NCBI RefSeq assembly: GCF_036503815.1 | Contig: NZ_AP027764.1 | Location: forward strand, 1,488,001 to 1,552,000 | Length of the DNA stretch: 64,000 nucleotides | Source of the DNA: Escherichia coli | GTDB taxonomy: Bacteria; Pseudomonadota; Gammaproteobacteria; Enterobacterales; Enterobacteriaceae | Reading direction: 5' to 3' | In this document: positions 57,539 through 64,000 of the stretch, in pieces | Layout of the letters: the number at the start of each line of letters is the position of its first letter | Numbering within the stretch: position 1 is the first letter of the stretch | The notes under the pieces: generated by a model | Seen by the model: only the letters and a program-made list of their open reading frames with translations | The model's database searches: none | What the model was told of the DNA's origin: nothing | Translations under genes and position numbers: made by a program

Positions 57539-58153
57539 TTAGCCGATTTTGTTACGTTGCGCGAATGTGTAAAGATCCATCAGTGATTTACATTCTAATT
57601 TTTCCATCAGGCGACTTTTATACGTGCTGACAGTTTTGTTGCTGATGAACATTTTTTCCGCAATGTCATTATTGTCCTTGCCATCAAGAATATACCTCAT
57701 GACACTAATTTCTTGTTTCGATAAGGAGTCGAGTTTTTGCTGGTCGGACGTTAAACTTCCAACAAACCGGTTGAGAGAGAAAGGGAAATAGCAGTAGCCA
57801 TTTTTTGCAGCTTCAATAGCCGCAATGATATTGTTCATGCCTTCTTTTTTACTCACGAATCCATTAGCGCCTGCATCAGCACAATGTTTCCCGTAAAAAT
57901 GGTCATTTTTAGCGGAGACGATAATAATAATTCCGCTATATTGGCGCTTCCTCAGCGTTTCTAACACCTGGATACCATTAACTCCGGGGATATCGACATC
58001 AATGATGACGATATCAGGTTTAAGTGTTTCCACCCGCTGAACGGCACTTCCTCCTTCAGTCAACTCCGCTAAGATTTCAATATCGTTTTTGATCAATAAA
58101 TTACGAATTGCTGCGATAGCAAGAGGATGGTCATCAATAATTATTGCGTTCAT
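57539..58153 (-). CDS. evgA: EvgA, LuxR-type response regulator
   Basis: Response regulator of 204 residues. The receiver domain carries the phospho-aspartate D52 in IVIIDVDIPGVNG. The C-terminal helix-turn-helix is SKQEISVMRYILDGKDNNDIAEKMFISNKTVSTYKSRLM. It activates acid-resistance and efflux genes including ydeP-safA, yfdX, frc and emrKY. Four bases separate it from evgS. EvgA boxes occur three times in this window. Confidence 0.96.
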   Translation of the reverse strand: MNAIIIDDHPLAIAAIRNLLIKNDIEILAELTEGGSAVQRVETLKPDIVIIDVDIPGVNGIQVLETLRKRQYSGIIIIVSAKNDHFYGKHCADAGANGFVSKKEGMNNIIAAIEAAKNGYCYFPFSLNRFVGSLTSDQQKLDSLSKQEISVMRYILDGKDNNDIAEKMFISNKTVSTYKSRLMEKLECKSLMDLYTFAQRNKIG

Positions 58154-58568
58154 AGATTATTCCCTTTGCAATGAAGCATCTCCCTTCTCCCTGTAGTAAT
58201 ACAGACATAAGGCATCATCTCATTTTCTCAATCAAAATAAGAAAATTTGAGCTTCCTTTAAGATAATTCAAAAAGTATACCATATAAATAGTCGGCATAA
58301 ATGAAATGTCAACAATAAAATCAGGGATAATACCGCTAACTTATAGTTTCAAATGAGTACTATAAGGCTTCTTATTAATCCTACAGGCGTAAGAATTGTA
58401 TTGCAAAAGTCACGGTTTAGTCCTCTGTTGTATCTTCTGCAACTCCTTTAAATTAGGCCTCCAACGTTCCTGGGATAATGTGTAACACATGCACTGTGTT
58501 TGATATGAAGAATGAATACTCTTTTCATTCAATTCATAAATTTCATCTATGCGAAATGAGAGACAATA
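58154..58568. promoter_or_regulatory. evgA-emrK divergent control region
   Basis: 415 bp between divergent evgAS and emrKY. An EvgA-type site lies at 58379-58395. The emrK start is GTG, with GAGAGAC as its weak RBS. The evgA leader is AT-rich. No further gene seen. Confidence 0.6.
58379..58395. promoter_or_regulatory. EvgA-type box upstream of emrK
   Basis: TCCTACA-GG-CGTAAGAA, a good but imperfect match to the EvgA palindrome; known to control emrKY and evgAS itself. Confidence 0.75.
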
Positions 58569-59732
58569 GTGGAACAGATTAATTCAAATAAAAAACATTC
58601 TGACAGAAGAAAATATTTTGCTTTATTAGCAGTGGTTTTATTTATTGCGTTTTCAGGAGCCTATGCCTATTGGTCACTGGAATTAGAAGACATGATTAGT
58701 ACAGATGACGCCTATGTTACGGGGAATGCTGATCCAATTTCTGCACAAGTCTCAGGCAGTGTCACTGTCGTTAATCATAAAGATACGAACTTTGTTCGGC
58801 AGGGTGACATTTTAGTTTCACTGGATAAAACTGATGCTACGATTGCACTCAATAAAGCTAAAAATAATCTGGCAAATATTGTGCGACAAACGAATAAACT
58901 ATACTTACAGGATAAACAATACAGTGCCGAAGTCGCTTCAGCACGTATCCAGTATCAACAATCTTTAGAAGATTATAATCGTCGTGTGCCGCTAGCAAAG
59001 CAGGGGGTTATTTCAAAAGAAACGCTGGAGCACACCAAAGATACGTTAATAAGTAGCAAAGCGGCATTGAATGCAGCTATTCAGGCTTATAAAGCGAACA
59101 AAGCCTTAGTAATGAACACACCATTAAATCGCCAGCCACAAGTTGTTGAAGCTGCGGATGCAACCAAAGAAGCCTGGTTGGCGCTTAAACGTACGGATAT
59201 TAAGAGTCCGGTTACTGGTTATATTGCCCAGCGAAGTGTGCAGGTTGGCGAAACAGTGAGTCCTGGACAATCGTTAATGGCTGTCGTACCGGCACGTCAA
59301 ATGTGGGTTAATGCCAACTTTAAAGAAACACAACTCACGGATGTACGGATTGGTCAATCGGTTAATATAATCAGCGATCTTTATGGTGAAAATGTTGTGT
59401 TTCATGGTCGGGTGACAGGGATCAATATGGGAACCGGCAATGCGTTCTCCTTATTACCTGCACAAAATGCGACAGGGAACTGGATCAAAATCGTTCAGCG
59501 TGTACCGGTTGAGGTGTCTCTGGATCCAAAAGAACTCATGGAACATCCCTTGCGCATTGGTTTATCGATGACTGCAACCATTGATACCAGGAACGAAGAC
59601 ATTGCCGATATGCCTGATCTGGCTTCATCCGTGACGTCAATGCCTGCTTACACCAGTAAGGCCTTAGTTATCGATACCAGTCCGATAGAAAAAGAGATTA
59701 ACAACATTATTTCTCATAATGGACAACTTTAA
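58569..59732 (+). CDS. emrK: EmrK, membrane-fusion subunit of multidrug efflux
   Basis: HlyD-type periplasmic adaptor of 387 residues, GTG start. One N-terminal membrane helix (FALLAVVLFIAFSGAYAYWSL) is followed by the lipoyl half-motif ISAQVSGSVTVV, a coiled coil (about 95-190), and the second half DIKSPVTGYIAQRSVQVGETV. It links EmrY to TolC. First gene of emrKY; its stop overlaps the emrY ATG by one base (TAATG). Confidence 0.95.
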   Translation: MEQINSNKKHSDRRKYFALLAVVLFIAFSGAYAYWSLELEDMISTDDAYVTGNADPISAQVSGSVTVVNHKDTNFVRQGDILVSLDKTDATIALNKAKNNLANIVRQTNKLYLQDKQYSAEVASARIQYQQSLEDYNRRVPLAKQGVISKETLEHTKDTLISSKAALNAAIQAYKANKALVMNTPLNRQPQVVEAADATKEAWLALKRTDIKSPVTGYIAQRSVQVGETVSPGQSLMAVVPARQMWVNANFKETQLTDVRIGQSVNIISDLYGENVVFHGRVTGINMGTGNAFSLLPAQNATGNWIKIVQRVPVEVSLDPKELMEHPLRIGLSMTATIDTRNEDIADMPDLASSVTSMPAYTSKALVIDTSPIEKEINNIISHNGQL

Positions 59733-61270
59733 TGGCAATCACTAAATCAACTCCGGCACCATTAACCGGTGGGACGTTATGGTGCGTCACTATTGCATTG
59801 TCATTAGCGACGTTTATGCAAATGTTGGACTCCACTATTTCTAACGTCGCAATACCCACAATATCTGGCTTTCTCGGAGCATCAACGGACGAAGGCACAT
59901 GGGTTATCACATCGTTTGGCGTAGCAAATGCCATTGCGATCCCTGTTACCGGCAGGCTGGCACAAAGAATAGGCGAATTAAGGTTATTTTTACTATCAGT
60001 AACCTTCTTTTCGCTGTCTTCATTAATGTGTAGTCTTTCGACTAATCTTGATGTTCTTATATTTTTTAGAGTCGTCCAGGGATTAATGGCGGGGCCGTTA
60101 ATTCCATTGTCACAGAGTTTATTATTAAGGAATTATCCGCCAGAAAAAAGAACATTTGCTTTGGCGTTATGGTCAATGACCGTAATTATCGCTCCGATTT
60201 GTGGGCCGATATTGGGTGGCTATATTTGTGATAACTTTAGTTGGGGATGGATATTTTTAATCAATGTCCCTATGGGGATTATCGTCCTGACATTATGTTT
60301 AACTTTACTTAAAGGAAGAGAAACTGAAACTTCACCGGTCAAAATGAATTTACCAGGGTTGACCCTGTTAGTGCTCGGTGTTGGTGGCTTGCAAATTATG
60401 CTTGATAAAGGGCGCGATCTGGATTGGTTTAACTCGAGTACAATCATAATATTAACAATAGTGTCAATTATTTCTCTGATCTCTTTAGTCATTTGGGAGT
60501 CGACCTCAGAGAACCCAATTCTTGACCTCAGTTTATTCAAGTCGCGTAATTTCACCATTGGTATTGTGTGTATCACATGCGCATATTTATTTTACTCTGG
60601 GGCGATTGTACTTATGCCGCAGTTGCTGCAGGAAACTATGGGGTATAATGCGATATGGGCCGGGCTTGCCTATGCGCCAATCGGCATAATGCCACTATTA
60701 ATATCGCCTTTAATAGGACGTTATGGCAACAAAATTGATATGCGTGCATTGGTTACATTTAGTTTTTTGATGTATGCGGTTTGCTATTACTGGCGTTCTG
60801 TGACATTTATGCCAACGATTGATTTCACAGGCATCATTTTGCCACAGTTTTTCCAGGGATTCGCCGTTGCCTGTTTCTTTTTACCCTTAACAACGATTTC
60901 GTTTTCAGGGTTGCCAGATAATAAATTTGCCAATGCCTCGAGTATGAGTAATTTTTTTCGTACCCTGTCAGGATCAGTTGGTACGTCGTTGACAATGACG
61001 TTGTGGGGACGACGCGAATCGTTACACCATAGTCAGTTGACAGCAACCATCGATCAATTTAACCCCGTGTTTAATTCATCATCACAAATTATGGATAAAT
61101 ACTATGGTTCGCTTTCAGGGGTTCTTAATGAAATTAATAATGAAATAACCCAGCAGTCACTTTCTATTTCTGCAAATGAGATTTTCCGTATGGCGGCTAT
61201 TGCTTTTATCTTACTTACAGTTTTAGTTTGGTTCGCGAGACCGCCGTTTACAGCGAAAGGCGTTGGGTGA
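59732..61270 (+). CDS. emrY: EmrY, DHA2-family multidrug efflux permease
   Basis: MFS transporter of 512 residues, 14 membrane segments, paralogue of EmrB. Family motif D1 is LDSTISNVAIPTI, motif A is GRLAQRIGELRLF, and motif C is APICGPILGGYICD. It exports tetracycline and other toxic compounds with EmrK and TolC. Start overlaps emrK. Followed by dsdA in convergent orientation. Confidence 0.96.
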   Translation: MAITKSTPAPLTGGTLWCVTIALSLATFMQMLDSTISNVAIPTISGFLGASTDEGTWVITSFGVANAIAIPVTGRLAQRIGELRLFLLSVTFFSLSSLMCSLSTNLDVLIFFRVVQGLMAGPLIPLSQSLLLRNYPPEKRTFALALWSMTVIIAPICGPILGGYICDNFSWGWIFLINVPMGIIVLTLCLTLLKGRETETSPVKMNLPGLTLLVLGVGGLQIMLDKGRDLDWFNSSTIIILTIVSIISLISLVIWESTSENPILDLSLFKSRNFTIGIVCITCAYLFYSGAIVLMPQLLQETMGYNAIWAGLAYAPIGIMPLLISPLIGRYGNKIDMRALVTFSFLMYAVCYYWRSVTFMPTIDFTGIILPQFFQGFAVACFFLPLTTISFSGLPDNKFANASSMSNFFRTLSGSVGTSLTMTLWGRRESLHHSQLTATIDQFNPVFNSSSQIMDKYYGSLSGVLNEINNEITQQSLSISANEIFRMAAIAFILLTVLVWFARPPFTAKGVG

Positions 61271-61348
61271 TGGTAAAAAGAGGAGGCTAGAGCAGGTAAG
61301 ACCGCGGAATTTTGAGCCTGCACCATCACTTTATATGGATATTATCAG

Positions 61349-61387
61349 GCAGCATCGCTCACCCACGGAAAGGATGGCGATGCTGCG
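61349..61387 (-). terminator. Terminator after dsdA
   Basis: GCAGCATCGC (61349-61358) pairs with GCGATGCTGC (61376-61385); on the minus strand it follows the dsdA stop by 12 bp. T-run is weak. Confidence 0.55.
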
Positions 61388-61398
61388 GTGAAACGTTA

Positions 61399-62727
61399 TT
61401 AACGGCCTTTAGCCAGATATTGCTTCATCTCTTCTTCCGGCACCATTCCACCTCCTGTCGCCCACACCAGATGAGTGGCATTACGCAGTTGTTCTGCGCT
61501 GAAACCGTGCATCTGTTGGTAACTTACTGATGCACACACGCGCTGAGGTCCGGCCATACCCGCCAGTGCCGAAGGTTCAAGACGAATACCTTCTTCCTGC
61601 GCCAGCCAGCCAAGCATGTCATACATGGTTTGATCGCTAAGGGTATAGAAACCATCCAGCAGACGCTCCATTGCCCGCCCGACAAAGCCTGATGCGCGAC
61701 CAACAGCAAGGCCATCCGCTGCGGTAAGGTTGTCGATACCAATATCCTGAACAGAAATCTGATCGTGTAATCCTGTATGGACGCCTAACAGCATACAAGG
61801 GGAGTGCGTTGGTTCGGCAAAAAAGCAGTGAACATGATCGCCAAATGCCAGTTTAAGCCCGAATGCGACGCCACCAGGACCACCGCCAACACCACACGGC
61901 AGATAGACAAACAGAGGGTTATCAGCATCGACAATACGACCTTGCTCGGCAAATTGCGCTTTAAGACGCTGGCCTGCGACGGAATACCCAAGGAACAACG
62001 TGCGGGAATTCTCGTCATCAATAAAGAAACAGTTCGGGTCAGACTGCGCGGCTTTACGTCCTTCCTCGACGGCAACACCATAATCTTGCTCATATTCCAC
62101 GACCGTAACGCCATGGCTGCGCAGTTTCGCTTTTTTCCATGCCCGGGCATCAGCAGACATATGTACTGTCACCTTAAAGCCAATGCGGGCGCTCATAATG
62201 CCGATTGATAACCCCAGATTTCCGGTTGAGCCCACAGCAATGCTGTATTGGCTAAAGAACTGCTTAAACTCCGGAGAAAGCAGTTTGCTGTAGTCATCTT
62301 CAAGCGTCAGCAACCCTGCTTCCAGAGCCAGTTTTTCTGCATGTGCCAGGACTTCATAAATCCCGCCGCGTGCTTTTATGGAGCCGGAAATAGGCAAATG
62401 GCTATCTTTTTTCAGTAACAGTTGCCCGCTGATCGGTTGCTGATATTCCTTTTCCAGCCGTTTTTGCATAGCCGGAATGGCAACCAGTTCTGATTCAATA
62501 ATCCCTCCAGAGGCAGCCGTTTCAGGAAATGCTTTTGCCAGATAGGGGGCAAAACGAGATAAGCGCGCATGGGCGTCTTGAACATCCTGTTCGGTCAGGC
62601 CAACATAAGGTAAACCTTCAGCCAATGAGGTCGTGCCAGGATTGAACCAGGTGGTTTCTTTAAGAGCAACCAGATCCTTTACCAACGGATACTGGGCGAT
62701 GAGCGAGTTCATTTTAGCGTTTTCCAT
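61399..62727 (-). CDS. dsdA: D-serine dehydratase (ammonia-lyase)
   Basis: PLP enzyme of 442 residues that turns D-serine into pyruvate and ammonia, protecting against D-serine toxicity. The PLP lysine is K118 in PISGSIKARGG. The phosphate-binding loop is PCGVGGGPGGVAFG, and the end is HLVWATGGGMVP. The gene is intact here, but its usual partner and activator upstream are damaged: dsdX is only a remnant and dsdC is missing. It may therefore be silent or under another promoter. Confidence 0.96.
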   Translation of the reverse strand: MENAKMNSLIAQYPLVKDLVALKETTWFNPGTTSLAEGLPYVGLTEQDVQDAHARLSRFAPYLAKAFPETAASGGIIESELVAIPAMQKRLEKEYQQPISGQLLLKKDSHLPISGSIKARGGIYEVLAHAEKLALEAGLLTLEDDYSKLLSPEFKQFFSQYSIAVGSTGNLGLSIGIMSARIGFKVTVHMSADARAWKKAKLRSHGVTVVEYEQDYGVAVEEGRKAAQSDPNCFFIDDENSRTLFLGYSVAGQRLKAQFAEQGRIVDADNPLFVYLPCGVGGGPGGVAFGLKLAFGDHVHCFFAEPTHSPCMLLGVHTGLHDQISVQDIGIDNLTAADGLAVGRASGFVGRAMERLLDGFYTLSDQTMYDMLGWLAQEEGIRLEPSALAGMAGPQRVCASVSYQQMHGFSAEQLRNATHLVWATGGGMVPEEEMKQYLAKGR

Positions 62728-62744
62728 AGTACGTCTCTTTGCGC

Positions 62745-62927
62745 TTAGATGATAAATGACAGCAGGAATGTGCCCGCCAGAGCGACGACTGAAGCGATAA
62801 ATGTCGCTGTCGTATAGTATTTATATGTTTCACTGAGCGTAGCGCCGCAAAATTGTTTCATCAGCCAGAAAAACGAGTCCGTAACGATCGTGCAGCCAAT
62901 CGCAATAATTTCCGGGCTGATGTCTGG
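62745..62927 (-). pseudogene. dsdX: DsdX D-serine permease remnant (C-terminal ~60 codons)
   Basis: Minus-strand frame ending TAA at 62745, directly upstream of dsdA: it reads ISPEIIAIGCTIVTDSFFWL, then MKQFCGATLSETYKYYTTAT, then FIASVVALAGTFLLSFII. This is the GntP-family C-terminus expected for DsdX. An in-frame TAA at 62928-62930 ends the homology upstream, and the rest of the roughly 445-residue gene is absent. The truncation point marks the replacement by sucrose genes. Confidence 0.85.
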
Positions 62928-63183
62928 TTACAGCCACAGCACAATGATCCATATTTATATTTTTTCTCCGGGTGGGTGATGCCAGTCGGCATGTTTTACC
63001 TACTTGTCTGCCTGGTGACTCGTTGGCGAGAACAGAGGCGGAATTGGTTACAATTGTCCGGGAATTCTTGTTATTTTTTACTGTATTGTCGTGTCGGGTG
63101 ATAGGACGTTAAGAATATCGCTGGATCTCGCCAGTGACGTCTGTTTCTGCTACAGTGCCCGTTTTACGGCAAACGGCTTGGGT
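62928..63183. other. Junction between dsdX remnant and cscR
   Basis: 256 bp that belong neither to dsdX nor to cscR as far as I can see. A plus-strand frame through it (to 63101) gives GWVMPVGMFYLLVCLVTRWR, which looks like a membrane fragment but has no clear start; it may be debris or chance. A promoter candidate for cscR is TCGCCA, 17-bp spacer, TACAGT at about 63128-63157. Confidence 0.4.
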
Positions 63184-64000
63184 ATGGCTTCATTAAAGGA
63201 TGTCGCACGCCTGGCGGGAGTGTCGATGATGACTGTCTCCCGGGTGATGCATAATGCAGAATCTGTGCGTCCTGCAACGCGTGACCGCGTATTGCAGGCA
63301 ATCCAAACCCTGAATTATGTTCCTGATCTTTCCGCTCGTAAGATGCGCGCTCAGGGACGTAAGCCGTCGACTCTCGCCGTGCTGGCGCAGGATACTGCTA
63401 CCACTCCTTTCTCTGTTGATATTCTGCTTGCCATTGAACAAACCGCCAGCGAGTTTGGCTGGAATAGTTTTTTAATCAATATTTTTTCTGAAGATGACGC
63501 TGCCCGCGCGGCACGTCAGCTGCTTGCCCTCCGTCCGGATGGCATTATCTATACTACAATGGGACTGAGGCATATCACGCTGCCTGAGTCTCTGCATGGT
63601 GAAAATATTGTATTGGCGAACTGTGTGGCGGATGACCCAGCGTTACCCAGTTATATCCCTGATGATTACACTGCCCAATATGAAGCAACACAGCATTTGC
63701 TCGCGGCGGGCTATCGTCAACCGTTATGCTTCTGGCTACCGGAAGGTGCGTTGGCAACAGGGTATCGTCGGCAGGGATTTGAGCAGGCCTGGCGTGATGC
63801 TGGACGAGATCTGGCTGAGGTGAAACAATTTCACATGGCCATAGGTGATGATCACTACACCGATCTCGCAAGTATACTCAATGCCCACTTCCAGTCTGGA
63901 AAACCAGATTTTGATGTTCTGATTTGTGGTAACGATCGCGCAGCCTTTGTGGCTTATCAGGTTCTTCTGGCGAAGGGGGTACGTATCCCGCAGGATGTCG
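63184..64000 (+). CDS. cscR: CscR, sucrose operon repressor (5' part)
   Basis: LacI/GalR-family repressor; 272 codons are visible and the frame stays open past the right edge (family protein about 331). The N-terminal helix-turn-helix is SLKDVARLAGVSMMTVSRVM, followed by the hinge region LNYVPDLSARKMRAQG. The effector domain starts LAVLAQDT. The sequence is recognised as CscR, which represses cscA (invertase), cscK (fructokinase) and cscB (sucrose:H+ symporter). These should lie beyond the edge. The RBS is weak (CTTGGG), usual for a repressor. Confidence 0.9.
   Translation, partial: MASLKDVARLAGVSMMTVSRVMHNAESVRPATRDRVLQAIQTLNYVPDLSARKMRAQGRKPSTLAVLAQDTATTPFSVDILLAIEQTASEFGWNSFLINIFSEDDAARAARQLLALRPDGIIYTTMGLRHITLPESLHGENIVLANCVADDPALPSYIPDDYTAQYEATQHLLAAGYRQPLCFWLPEGALATGYRRQGFEQAWRDAGRDLAEVKQFHMAIGDDHYTDLASILNAHFQSGKPDFDVLICGNDRAAFVAYQVLLAKGVRIPQDV

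Noticed and set aside
62853..63101. 82-codon plus-strand frame across the dsdX remnant
   Set aside because: It overlaps dsdX codons on the other strand and the junction; no RBS and no recognised family, so it is treated as chance or debris.

Overview
The window is chromosomal DNA of Escherichia coli. Gene content, order and protein lengths match the ucpA-cys-pts-lig-xap-gltX-fry-yfd-evg-emr-dsd segment as I remember it, written in the opposite orientation to the usual K-12 map. It is not K-12 at the right edge: there dsdX is cut down to about 60 codons, dsdC is absent, and the sequence runs into cscR, the sucrose-operon repressor. The strain is therefore a csc-positive E. coli with the sucrose genes at the D-serine locus. 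These assignments come from recognition, not a database search.

Region 1 (1-11.9 kb) is sulfur and sugar uptake. It holds the end of ucpA, the sulfate/thiosulfate importer cysPUWA with cysM, yfeK, pdxK, the phosphotransferase core ptsH-ptsI-crr, cysK and cysZ. Both O-acetylserine sulfhydrylases and two sulfate uptake systems lie together around the pts operon. Region 2 (12-17.4 kb) holds zipA (division), ligA (NAD-dependent ligase), ypeB, yfeH and its divergent LysR gene yfeR. Region 3 (17.4-25.2 kb) holds the Tsx-like porin yfeN, xanthosine uptake and phosphorolysis (xapA, xapB, a small xapX-type gene, xapR), a lysine/valine tRNA operon, gltX, the tandem DNA-binding paralogues yfeD/yfeC and two alanine tRNAs.

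Region 4 (25.3-33.5 kb) holds pdeA (GGDEF-EAL), nupC, mntH with clear MntR and Fur boxes, ypeC, the ClC-type yfeO and glk. Region 5 (33.6-43.2 kb) is the fry block: a fructose-like PTS (fryB, fryC, and the HPr-EI-IIA fusion fryA) with two aminopeptidases (ypdF, ypdE) in the same operon, followed on the other strand by ypdC and the LytTR two-component pair ypdB/ypdA. Region 6 (43.6-48.1 kb) holds alaC, the tiny ypdK, lpxP, yfdY, ypdI and yfdX.

Region 7 (48.6-61.3 kb) is the acid/oxalate and EvgAS block: frc, oxc, yfdV, yfdE, then evgS/evgA and the efflux pair emrK/emrY. EvgA-type palindromes lie upstream of yfdX, frc and emrK, which ties the block into one regulon. Region 8 (61.4-64 kb) is the D-serine/sucrose junction: intact dsdA, dsdX remnant, about 250 bp of unassigned junction, and cscR running off the end.

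No clearly new multi-gene system is visible. The items most worth a second look are the dsd/csc junction with its orphan dsdA, a roughly 144-bp imperfect palindrome between ucpA and cysP, the small XapX gene inside the xap operon, the unexplained peptidase-PTS operon, and the YfeC/YfeD pair.
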